Source of the DNA: Phaeoceros laevis
Taxonomy: Eukaryota > Anthocerotophyta > Anthocerotopsida > Notothyladales
Length of the DNA: 39,593 nt
NCBI GenBank assembly: GCA_049999765.1
Contig: JBNGIQ010009010.1
Location: forward strand, 96,953-136,545
Direction of reading: 5' to 3'
A program made the position numbers and the translations under genes. Below, piece by piece: positions 31,500 to 39,593 of this stretch; the stretch's first letter is position 1, and every line of letters begins with the position of its first letter. Under the pieces are notes generated by a model, which saw nothing but the letters and a program-made list of their open reading frames with translations, was not told the DNA's origin and searched no databases.

Positions 31500-31620
31500 T
31501 AGGGTATCGGAGAAATGCTCCTTCAGGCTCGGAAGAGAGTGTAGGGTATCGGAGAAATGCTCCTTGAGGCTTGGAAGAGAGTGGCTCTTTTTGGTCATTA
31601 GGGAACTGCTCCTGGCACTC
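31500..31620. repeat. Leader repeats of unknown-family copy 2
   Basis: Two units of TATCGGAGAAATGCTCCTT followed by (C/G)AGGCT(C/T)GGAAGAGAGTG, and a third diverged one. Homologous to 26461-26620. Confidence 0.7.
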
Positions 31621-31679
31621 GTTAGCTATAATTACTCGGTCTTGTTTGCGTGCCTGGTACGGTTCAGCTTCCGGACATC

Positions 31680-32351
31680 ATGGAAAATCATGCCGTAGAA
31701 ACCAGTTACCCCGAGCTTTACAGGAAAGTGACGAATAGCACCAATACTGTAGCAAGGGTGCCTGATAAGGTGGGGGAAGTTCTGTTAGAGAGTTTGCAGA
31801 GGGACACGTATCGCTCTTGCTGGTGGGCCATACAAGATCTTCCTCCTGGTGGGGAGCTCGGTTGTTGTGGGACGTTTTTGGAGTTGCCGTCCGAGGCGGA
31901 AGATCCAGAACCTGAATACAGGCGCCAAACCTGGCAAACCTGGGCTGCCAAGTATGTTCGAGACTGGGAAGTGGCCTCCAAGCCTGCCAGTCGTCCGCCT
32001 GAGCTATCAAGCCCCAACGACAAAGAATGTGCGTTCCGCAGGAGTGTGGGAGCTACTGCCCCGGATGTACATGACGGATTTCATCAAAGAACGTCGAGGA
32101 TCAAGCCGTGCAAGTTGTTTGGCAAGAGGATAACTAGGATGTTTATATTGTTGGAGGGCATGGAGATGGCTGCAAATCACGTCTCTCAAAAAACCCGGAG
32201 GACCAAGGCACGCAAGTTGCCGAGCAAAAGGACTACGGGGAGGTTTATATTGTGGGAGGACTCTCCGCGCCGTGGCTCTCGGTCACTTCACTACTCTAGA
32301 GCTCTCGGTCACTTCACTACTCCAGAAAGTAGACAAAAGCAACATGCCTGA
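31680..32351 (+). CDS. Unrecognised family, copy 2: basic-tailed protein with doubled 34-aa module
   Basis: 223 residues. The ATG at 31680 is fixed by an in-frame stop 51 bases upstream. Shared with copy 1: RDTYRSCWWAIQDLPPGG, CCGTFLEL, WAAKYVRDWEVASKPAS, PPELSSPNDKEC. The C-terminal half holds two tandem 34-residue modules starting at 32088 and 32190, (R/K)T(S/R)R(I/T)K(P/A).KL then KR(I/T)T(G)RFIL; copy 1 has one. The tail ends with a repeated LGHFTT/SLHYSRA segment. Strongly basic, so nucleic-acid or membrane binding is conceivable, but function is unknown. No intron. Confidence 0.6.
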   Translation: MENHAVETSYPELYRKVTNSTNTVARVPDKVGEVLLESLQRDTYRSCWWAIQDLPPGGELGCCGTFLELPSEAEDPEPEYRRQTWQTWAAKYVRDWEVASKPASRPPELSSPNDKECAFRRSVGATAPDVHDGFHQRTSRIKPCKLFGKRITRMFILLEGMEMAANHVSQKTRRTKARKLPSKRTTGRFILWEDSPRRGSRSLHYSRALGHFTTPESRQKQHA

Positions 32352-32681
32352 CTCAGAGTTACTGAAACTTCATTTATGTAGATATATTGTTATGTTCATG
32401 AATTCCCTACCCCTTCTACTGTAGGAGGAGGGTCACTTTTCTTGGGAATGAGTGACGGAGACAGGCTTTGTGGGAATTTGCAAGCCCTGTTCCCAGGTGG
32501 AAATAAATGACGGAGACAGGCTGGTTGCTCTGGTTATTTTTTGTGGTGGCCTCACATCAAACAAGTTTGCTGGGTCAGATCCTGCATGGAGGCAATCCGA
32601 TCACAGGTTGGAGGGACTTCATGGTTCCTTGGATAGTTTGCTAGCACCTCAACAAGACTGTCTGGACTCAGAGGTGCCCTG
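32352..32681. other. 3' flank of copy 2
   Basis: 32352-32440 resembles 33300-33380 after copy 3 (AACTTCATTTAT..GATAT), so the tandem duplication included 3' flank. GACGGAGACAGGCT at 32455 recurs at 32510. No gene seen. Confidence 0.4.
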
Positions 32682-32930
32682 ATGGGAGCCTTCAAAACAT
32701 CTGCGAACTTCGTTGCTTTCCTGTTTCTTGTCATGTGGCTTTCGCTCGAAGTGCTGCAGCTTCTAGGTGCCTGTGACGTTCATGAGGATTGTGAAATTCT
32801 GTTAAGCACAGAAAGAGACGAGTACAGGATTATTTATCTTGTCCACTTCAAGATGCTGACAAGCTCAAAGGCAACCACACTATGTAGCGCTGCAAATGGA
32901 GCCTTGAGTACTAGTCACACTATCAAGTGA
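32682..32930 (+). CDS. Possible small secreted peptide
   Basis: 82 residues starting MGAFKTSANFVAFLFLVMWL, a convincing signal-peptide-like start with cleavage likely after LLGA. The mature part DVHEDCEILLSTERDEYRII is acidic at first, then neutral, with only two cysteines. No known peptide family recognised. It lies between copy 2 and copy 3 of the unknown family; chance is possible. Confidence 0.3.
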   Translation: MGAFKTSANFVAFLFLVMWLSLEVLQLLGACDVHEDCEILLSTERDEYRIIYLVHFKMLTSSKATTLCSAANGALSTSHTIK

Positions 32931-32934
32931 GCTG

Positions 32935-33295
32935 TCAAAACTGTGGATTACGCCCAAAGAGAAAGAATGCTCGTTTCGCAGTGTGGGAGCTACAGCCCCG
33001 GATGCAGATGCTCGGAGTGCAGATGCTCGGAGTGCACATGCTGTTTGATGCAAATGCTCGGAGTGCACATGCTGTTTTTCAAAGCACCTCGAGGATCAAG
33101 CCGCGCAAGTTGTTGAGTAAGAGGATAACTGGGAGGTTTATATTGTGGGAGGGCATGGAGAGGGCTGCAAATGACGTCCCTGAGAGAACCTCGAGGACCA
33201 AGCCAAGCAAGTTGTTGAGCAAGAGGACGACGGGGAGGTTCATATTGTGCCAGGGCTGGGGCTCCCGGTCACTACACTTCTCCAGAAAGTAAGAC
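32935..33295 (+). pseudogene. Unrecognised family, copy 3: 3' fragment
   Basis: Corresponds to copy 2 from ELSSPNDKEC to the end; the first two thirds are missing. The beginning reads KECSFRSVGATAPDADARSA in one frame, then a stop. The two 102-base modules (33083 and 33185) and the end GSRSLHFSRK are in another frame. Inside is a 15-base tandem repeat GATGCTCGGAGTGCA (33005-33075). 3' flank also matches copy 2. Confidence 0.7.
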
Positions 33296-33483
33296 CAGTA
33301 GTAAAATGTCTGAATCTGGAACTTCATTTATATCGATATGTCATTATGTAAATCCCCACCAGTTCTAATGTACGTAGATACATAGATTACTGGAGTACCC
33401 GACATGGCCATCATCCTGGCCGTGCCAGGATGATTATGACTAATGAGAAACTTGAGGTAGCAATTTAATAGAGTACAGTAGAC

Positions 33484-33680
33484 AACAAAGTTTGTAGTGC
33501 ACAAAACTGCGACCTGCAATTGCATCGCAAGCATCCACCTAACTACAAAGTTTGTAGTGCTCAAAACTGCCACCTCCAATTGCATCGCAAGCATCCACCT
33601 AAGTACAACGATTGGTCCTTGTGGATCTGCAACTGCGTCGCAAGCACCCAACGAAGTACAACGATTAGTCCTTGTGGTCC
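33484..33680. repeat. 60-bp tandem repeats
   Basis: Two units (33484-33543 and 33544-33603) share CAAAGTTTGTAGTGC and CAATTGCATCGCAAGCATCC. Two shorter related units follow at 33604 and 33658 with CAACGATT(G/A)GTCCTTGTGG. Confidence 0.85.
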
Positions 33681-33791
33681 AACATGTATAGGGAAGAATT
33701 TCCTAAAATCTTAAGACGGTTTGTTCCCAATAGTAATTCACGAATCAACACAACTATGAGCGAAGTGAGAAGGACATCATATTCAAGGGGT

Positions 33792-35273
33792 CTACAACTC
33801 ACATGTCCAAATCCGGAATGGCTTGGAAAAGGCCCTGAACTTTGCCAATACGTACAGGAACCTTGTGCCAACAACGTGCATGTTGGCACAGGCATGTCGT
33901 AAGCCACGGGGCAGTCCACATGTGTGCCAAGCTTCCCACGCCGAATGTTCAACTGATAAAAGAAAACGACGAGGTCCCCAGCAACCTGCACCTTCTGCAA
34001 GCTCAAAGTATGCTTCTTGGCTGGATTGCAAGGCGGCAGTACTTCAGGCGGGCACTTGGCTACAACGTCAACCCACACCTTCCTAGCATCGTCCAACATC
34101 CAAATACCATCGCAGCAACACAACAGCCTTCCACGATAATCTGCCAAAAGAACTCCTTCATCCATTCCAGGTCCCGATGCTTCTCAAAGTAGGGTAATGT
34201 CACATCCCACAGGTACCTTGGACCCCTTTCCGTGCTAAGCCGCACCAGCCGTGGGCGACTGCTCCGCACTACCGTGTAAATGGCTCCATTGCAGGCAAAA
34301 GGCAGGTAGTTGTCCTCGGAGTCCTCCTCAGCAACTCCAACTCATTATACTCACCTTCGAAGGCCTTCCACTCACCACTTTTGCTGCTGTAGACAGCAAT
34401 CTGCTTCTTCGAATCAATGGCTGCACAGAGATGCACCGTAAAACTGGTAACCCTTCCAGTTGTGGGGATAGCTTTTGTAATCAGGACGGCCTTACCATCA
34501 CCATCAAAGTTCTGAAGGTTCTGAAGCATGGGCAAAACCTTGAAGCTCCTGTTCACCGGATTGAGCACGCACAAGTGCATTTCGTTTCTCTCATAGTCCC
34601 GTCGCCCTATGCACATGAGACCATACGGGGAACAACTGTGAATCCCAGTAGCCTTGGAGTGGAACACCTTGGGCAAGAAAGACAAGTCCACATTTGAAGA
34701 CTTGAAGAACGGGGCTCGAACATAGTGTGGATGATCATGAAGTTCATAGCGGCCATCACTGTACTCAAAGGCGCATAAGCGAGGCCTGCGTCACTTGTGA
34801 AAATGACTGCGAGAAGCTCCGCTCCAGGAACTCTGCAGATGCCAGCAAGGAAAGCCAGCCTCTGCACACAGCTCGGAATCGGGCCTGCGCTGACGCTGGT
34901 AGCCGCAGCAGCACCGCTTCCACCAACTCCTGCGGCAATACCCGCCAGACCTTGCTGAGCAGCACCGTGCCTGCTGTGCTGGTAGAGTGGCCATAGCTGA
35001 GCTCTTCCCCCACCAGATGGAGCCTGACATAAGGCGAGACACCCGATTCAACCTCCGCTGCCGCAACCTCACTGCCTCCGTCCAGCCAGGTGAGCGGAAC
35101 CTCGTCATTCTCCACATTGCCATCGAAGGTTTCATCAACCCCCGAGCCTTTTTGTACCAGCCATCGTCTTCACCGTACATGCGATCAATGGCAGCCATCT
35201 CCTCTTCGAAGGCAAGTCTGTCCTCGTAACCCTCGTCCTCGCTTCCACTGCCGCAGCTGTCGTCGAACCACAT
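33792..35273 (-). pseudogene. F-box protein gene (copy A) with several frameshifts
   Basis: F-box proteins recruit targets to SCF ubiquitin ligases. From the ATG at 35273 it reads MWFDDSCGSGSEDEGYED, then after a lost base in an A run EVPLTWLDGGSEVAAAEV. The F-box follows: VWRVLPQELVEAVLLRLP, ARFRAVCRGWLSLLASAEFL. After another shift near 34790 comes a kelch/FBA-like C-terminal domain (FEYSDGRYELHDHPHYV, YGLMCIGRRDYE, LCVLNPVNRSFKVLP, AVYSSKSGEWKAFEG), then after a third shift near 34160 DEGVLLADYRGRLLCCCDGI. The end is ambiguous (33792 or 33665). At least three frame changes; inactivated, or affected by sequencing indels. Fragments B and C lie at 22990-23310 and 38284-38645. Confidence 0.75.
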
Positions 35274-36737
35274 GGTGAAAGAATGCACCCCGTCCGGATA
35301 CCGCTGCCGAGCTGCGTTAAACCTCAACCTCTACCTTAGCCTTACGTCGCCAAGCTACCATCCTCCAGTCGTGATTTCGTTCTCTCTCCGTCCAGCAGAA
35401 CACGCGGAGCTCACTCAGCACCTTGTCTTGTACAAGACACCACCACGATCACCCAGCTTGCTTAATGATGCGATTTGGCTCACGCTCCGGGAACTCTCAA
35501 CACTCCTCTTTTTTTTTTGGCGAATAGGCACTGCCTCAACACTCCTCTTTTAACTTCCCGTACATCTCCAACCACGTACAGCGCTGCGAAAACACTCTAC
35601 CTCCGTAACAGCATGTGACGGTTGTGAGTTGTGACCAGCTTGGCCACTCAACACCTCAACAGCATTTCCAACGATCCTGAACACAGACTAATACAACACC
35701 GCGACACTGACTACTCCAGAGCCAGAGGGCCCTGCACACGTTTTCCCCCCCTTTAAGGAGTTTCTTTTAAAGCCAAAACAAAGCATACAACACCTCCGCG
35801 AGGTTCTCGTCCCCTAACAACCACAACACAGTCTAACGCCTACTCCACTGCCATGACGTCGACGAGATGTGCGCAACTCCGCCCTCGGCATCCAGACCTT
35901 GGCTTCAATTTCGCAAAACATCGAAGGATTGAATCGAAGCAAGCCTCTTCGTAGGAGCCGGGCTGTCCAGGTCAGAACTCCCAGTTGCACTTTCGCGTGG
36001 AAGACCTTGATGTTTATCGTTATCCAGCTGCTAACCAGCCTGGGTAACCAATCCTAACTCAACTCCCATGCCCCTATTTACAACCAGAACCTAGTAGTAG
36101 TAAGTGGGTCGCCCACGCCGTAAATATGTCATGGTAAACATGGCAGAACTTGAAGTTGCCCTAACGTGAGTGGCAATTTCCCAGTTCCACCTACCATCCT
36201 GGGCCGGTAGCTAGTTATTAGTGTAGCTAAGAAAATAGCCGAGCCCTTCCAGATTTGCAAAACGATAGGGAGCTAGATGCTCAACCTATTTCTGAATGCC
36301 AGCCGCTGTCTGTCCAGCCTTGATCCTCACAGTGAGCATCAAGGAATTCGAAGCAGTGGTAAGTTTTCAGTGACAGAGCACTTGTTTGAAATTCACCACG
36401 CGGTGTCGTATTTGTTCGTTCTTTGACCTTCCTGCTGTCAATCTTCTTGTTATGCTCTCTGGAAAATTAGGTGATGGCCTCTGAATCATACTCGGTACTT
36501 CTCGAGTCCGTTGTCTATTGTGCTTCTTGAGCAAGCGATCAGAGCAAGAAGGTCTGTACCAATTCAAACGCAGGACTTCGAACGTGGTGTCCCAGAGGTT
36601 CAAAATCTAGTGCATACCGCACATATGAGGGTATGACTCTTCAAAAGATGCGGCAGGTAATTCGATCTCCAACCCGTTTACTTCTGTGGTTCTATTGGCT
36701 TATCCTATTTCTTTTTCATGGTGAGCTGTTCCATTAG
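35274..36737. other. Long stretch without a recognisable gene
   Basis: Upstream of F-box copy A, so its promoter should be in the first few hundred bases. CTCAACACTCCTCTTTT occurs twice (35495 and 35537) around a T run. Open frames at 35869-36057 (+) and 36367-36603 (-) have no family signal. Confidence 0.4.
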
Positions 36738-37690
36738 CGAAGGGCAGTACAGTGTAATGGTAATGCTGTTGTTTCTCGATCTCCTGGACCAGGAATTCTC
36801 AAGCTGCAAATCCATTTTACTAGAGCTGTGCAAAAAAATCTGCTGGCGCTGTTAAATTTTCTGAGAACAGACTTCAGGTTCTACGATAAGGGACTCCGAC
36901 CCAACCCACACAATGAGCGACGGCAGGAAGTGTGAAGAACTTCCAGGTCTCATGTCCACTGCTTGTTAGTCTTATTTTAACCCCAGCGTTTTTCGCTTTC
37001 CCTGTTACAAGATTCAGCTCTTCGACACTACTGCATTGTCCAGCTTTTTCCCAAATCAGACAAGGCACCCAATGTCTGCCTTGCAGGCAAAACTACAGTG
37101 ATTTTCATTAATCTACCTGTGAAGGGAGCAAATTAAGTCCCATCAGCCTTTCAATCCTTCTTAATGTGTTCCTGCTGCAGGCCTTCATGATTCAACAAGC
37201 TATAGCTTGACAAGTTGGATAAAGTCGTCGTCTCAGTACCAGCAGGAAGAGGACAATAATAGCACACACAACCCAAGCTGACCTTAAAAGAGTGACAAAC
37301 AGCTACACTTGTGGGCACCATTGGTTTGCCAGTGAGGACCATGAAGTGTAAAAGCTGGTGTCACTCTGGACCGCTACCGGGAACAAGCTGCAACCAAAGC
37401 ATACATGGGATCAATCCTGGTACTAGCTGAAAAAATCGCCTCATTAGGACTGGGGGAAACGTAAAAGGGCATACAATGGCAATGTTGTTCCCGTTGAGTA
37501 GTATCTGGTCAAGCTTTGTTATTCTTCGGGCTTCCGAAGATATGTCACTGCAATAAGAGGCAGACAAAGAGTCTTAACCCGTATGGCCTTGTAAAACTCT
37601 TCAAAACCACAGAACTGGCACCAACTGCATGATTGATAAGGAATTCTTGCTTACTGAGTCTCTTCCGTGACGTCCTCCAGGCACCATGTT
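36738..37690 (+). pseudogene. Truncated duplicate of the tubby-like gene
   Basis: Matches about 3800-5480 of the tubby gene. It starts inside intron sequence, keeps the exon FYDKGLRPNPHNER at 36842-36925, then jumps from the 4000 equivalent to the 4527 equivalent (about 527 bases lost, removing the largest exon). It loses a further 140 bases between the QFGK and MSALQA exons, and retains the 3' flank. The start of the domain and all upstream exons are absent. A non-processed (intron-containing) duplicate. Confidence 0.9.
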
Positions 37691-37697
37691 CACACGT

Positions 37698-38134
37698 AGA
37701 CGTCGAATCCACGAAGTGTGCCAACAAGCTCCTCTTACCCCTTAATGATCACCCAAATCTTGGACCCTATGCATCTGTCAATGAGCTCTGCAATAACAAC
37801 GACACATTAACTCCCGTGGCCTGGAATCCACAGTAGGGAAGTAAGCAGTGTGCACAGCGAAACGCCGCTCCACTCCTCCTGCCTGTAAGCACAACTGCCA
37901 AATGAAGTGCTACCAAAAATCGCAGTGAACAACCCTGAGCTAAACCCTGGTGGCAGATGTGTATTTAGGAAAGGGATGCTTACGGGAGGGCATGAGATGG
38001 AAAGGATTGTGCGACATGGTGCATGCAAGTCAATGCCGGCGCTGTCCCTTGCTTCTGGTCCAAAAACTGCTCCTGCCAAAGCAACCCTAGGACATCGTCG
38101 ACGACAACGCTTTGGCTTTCCTCTTCTTTTTGAA
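37698..38134 (+). repeat. Duplicate of the TRMO 5' flank
   Basis: Collinear with 27712 to about 28145, for example GACCCTATGCATCTGTCAAT and TTTGGCTTTCCTCTTC in both. The junction with the tubby piece falls at about 37690-37698. It is not followed by any TRMO coding sequence. Confidence 0.9.
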
Positions 38135-38149
38135 CCTCAGAGGTTCTTT

Positions 38150-38295
38150 GAAAGACGACATGCGCACTCAGAGCCCCAACGAGAAACAATGCCACTTCAG
38201 CAGTGTGGGAGGTAGTAGGAGGCACAGCGCAGGGCTTGGAGTGCACATGACGTTACTCAAAGAACCTCAAGGGTCAAGCCGCACAATGTTGCAGC
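38150..38295 (+). pseudogene. Fragment of the unrecognised family (copy 4)
   Basis: Reads SPNEKQCHFSSVGG then GLGVHMTLLKEPQGSSRTML, equivalent to the SPNDKEC region and the first basic module of copies 2 and 3 (GTCAAGCCGCACAATGTTG compared with ATCAAGCCGCGCAAGTTGTTG). It stops exactly where the F-box piece begins. Confidence 0.7.
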
Positions 38296-38645
38296 ACCGC
38301 TTCCACCAACTCCTGCGGCAATACCCGCCAGACCTGGCTGAGCAGCACCGTGCCTGCAATTCTGGTAGAGCGGCCATAGCTGAGCTCTTCCCCCACCAGA
38401 TGGAGCCTGACATAAGGCGAGACACACGATTCAACCTCCGCTGCCGCAACCTCACTGCCACCATCCCCCAAGTGAGCGGAACCTCCTCCTTCTGGGCATC
38501 GTCATCAAATGGGTCCTCATCCTCAGAGCCTCCGCTGAACCAGCCATCGCCTTCGCACTCGTTGTACATGCGATCAAAGGAATCCATCTCCTCTTGGAAG
38601 GCAAGCCTCGTCATCGCTTCCACTGCCGCTGTCGTCGAACCACAT
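38284..38645 (-). pseudogene. F-box gene fragment (copy C)
   Basis: Minus strand MWFDDSGSGSDDEA, shifted frame LAFQEEMDSFDRMYNE, DGWFSGGSEDEDPFDDDA, EVPLTW, another shift, then GGSEVAAAEVESCVSPYV and VWRVLPQELVEAVL, where it breaks off inside the F-box. Its intact middle shows what copy A should read after DGW. Confidence 0.85.
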
Positions 38646-38706
38646 TACTACTATTCGTCAGCGGACCCGCCTCCACTCTTGTTGCCCCAATCGTCGACAG
38701 ATGGGG

Positions 38707-38919
38707 GCTCCCGGTTGGCGACCGTGTCCGACGACGTGGTCTGTTCCACGTGGAGTCACTTAACACGCTAATGTACTACTACTGCCATTTAGCCAAGGAG
38801 CAGGCAGCGCATTCAAAGGCAGTTGAGGGCTGGGCCCCGAGGCACCCTCCTCCCGGCTGAAGAATGCGGCCCAAATTTAAAATGAGACCTGCCGATGAGC
38901 GGAATGCCAGAGCCCGAGA
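38707..38919 (-). repeat. Inverted copy of P450 5' flank (15684-15893)
   Basis: Reverse complement of the segment upstream of the P450 remnant, high identity along its length. It ends directly at a (GAA)n microsatellite (38917-38939) and lies about 300 bases upstream of the open frame at 39240. Confidence 0.88.
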
Positions 38920-38939
38920 AGAAGAAGAAGAAGAAGAAA
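38917..38939. repeat. (GAA)n microsatellite
   Basis: About seven GAA units at the edge of the inverted duplicate. Confidence 0.9.
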
Positions 38940-39239
38940 TTATATTGGACCTCTACGGACTAGGCTTTCGTCCCAATTTCCTCGATTTGGTTGGTGAGGA
39001 GATTTGGCGCTTATAACCGTTTTTGAAAGAAAATTTACACCAAATTGCTCCCAACCAAAGTGATGCACCCAAAGTTACTCCGCGGACCTCCACGGACTGG
39101 CATTAGGTTTTCGGACTTGAATTTTGTTAACGAAGTTAACCCCGATGAACGGCCGTGCGTCGTCCATCGCCCGTGACGGCCCGTCGCCTGGCGTCCATCG
39201 CCCAGCAAACAGACCCTCGTGAAGCTGCTTCGATCTTCA

Positions 39240-39593
39240 ATGGCGCGCATCAAGCAATTGAAGCGTAGGACACGCAAATTTTTTGAAGGGGTTAGGGCAT
39301 ACTCTGCTGGTCCGCAAGCCAAGAAGGCCAAGGTCTCACGACTACTGCAAGATTGGCCTTTCGCAGCAGAATTAGAGCATGCTGTGCACATTGCCCTGGC
39401 GATTTGTGAGCGTAGGGTGGAGGATGACCCGGTGGAGCACGTTGATGCGCAGCCAAAGATGGCAGTTGACGAGCATGCACCAGAGGAGATGGCGATTTGT
39501 GAGCGCAGGGTGGAGGATGACCGGGTGGCAGCATATGCTACTGCTCAGTTTCCAGACCAGCCAGGTGGTCAGCAAGGTTCAAATCAGACAACA
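39240..39593 (+). CDS. Open frame running off the window; unknown protein, 5' part
   Basis: The ATG at 39240 opens 118 codons without a stop to the window end. The N-terminus is very basic (MARIKQLKRRTRKFFEGVRA, then PQAKKAKVSR), followed by a helical stretch LEHAVHIALAICERRVEDD. The ICERRVEDD phrase is repeated 31 residues later (93-base direct repeat at 39399 and 39492). The distal part is Gln/Pro rich. No family recognised. The basic start followed by acidic repeats could suit a nuclear protein or a mobile-element gag-like protein; undecided. Confidence 0.45.
   Translation, partial: MARIKQLKRRTRKFFEGVRAYSAGPQAKKAKVSRLLQDWPFAAELEHAVHIALAICERRVEDDPVEHVDAQPKMAVDEHAPEEMAICERRVEDDRVAAYATAQFPDQPGGQQGSNQTT

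Noticed and set aside
36367-36603. Minus-strand 78-residue frame as a gene
   Set aside because: No family signal and no homologous copy; left as unannotated.
1-39593. Intact transposon, LTR element, tRNA, rRNA or CRISPR array
   Set aside because: I looked for reverse transcriptase/transposase motifs, long terminal repeats, tRNA-like arms and regular spacers and found none; only scattered short repeats and one hairpin.

Overview
This is nuclear DNA of a land plant. The genes have many short GT-AG introns (often 75-250 bases). They include plant-specific products: the DNA topoisomerase VI accessory factor BIN4, a Psb27-like thylakoid-lumen protein with a twin-arginine signal, plant P450s and a PLS-type pentatricopeptide-repeat (PPR) protein. 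The PPR repeat style, with long inserts between repeats and E-type tail but no DYW domain, plus an apparently F-box-free tubby protein, suggests a seed-free plant. I favour a fern or lycophyte, from memory of family style only.

Layout. 1-1219 (-): 5' half of a PPP4R4-like phosphatase-4 regulatory subunit, divergent from a complete tubby-like gene (1920-4980, +). A possible small two-exon gene (5893-6239) precedes a complete BIN4 gene (6354-8892, +). 8943-9220 (-) holds a possible gamma-glutamyl-hydrolase scrap, and 9640-10760 a decayed PPR gene. 11105-14415 (+) is a large PPR gene broken by two frameshifts. 14640-15546 (-) is a 5' remnant of a P450, and 16813-17748 (-) the Psb27-like gene. 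18300-20830 is a graveyard of kinase and PPR fragments. 20840-22763 (-) is an A-type P450 lacking its N-terminus. 22990-23550 holds an F-box scrap and a PPR scrap. 24009-24821 (-) encodes a secreted proline-rich/low-complexity protein.

From 26.4 kb the window is built largely from local duplicates. An unrecognised basic-tailed protein family occurs as two open copies (26776-27363 and 31680-32351) and two fragments (32935-33295, 38150-38295). Between them lies a TRMO-type tRNA methyltransferase gene (28240-30565, +). A broken F-box gene lies at 33792-35273 (-). The stretch 36738-38919 is a mosaic of five pieces copied from elsewhere in this same window: the 3' half of the tubby gene, the TRMO 5' flank, the unknown family's 3' part, the F-box gene's 5' part, and the P450 5' flank in inverted orientation. 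An open frame with no recognised family starts at 39240 and runs off the end.

The genes do not form a pathway; this is an ordinary eukaryotic neighbourhood. Recurrent themes are segmental duplication with decay and single-base frameshifts inside otherwise well-preserved genes (TRMO, Psb27-like, PPR, F-box). The frameshifts could be real or uncorrected sequencing indels. All identifications come from reading translations and recalled family motifs; no database search was possible.
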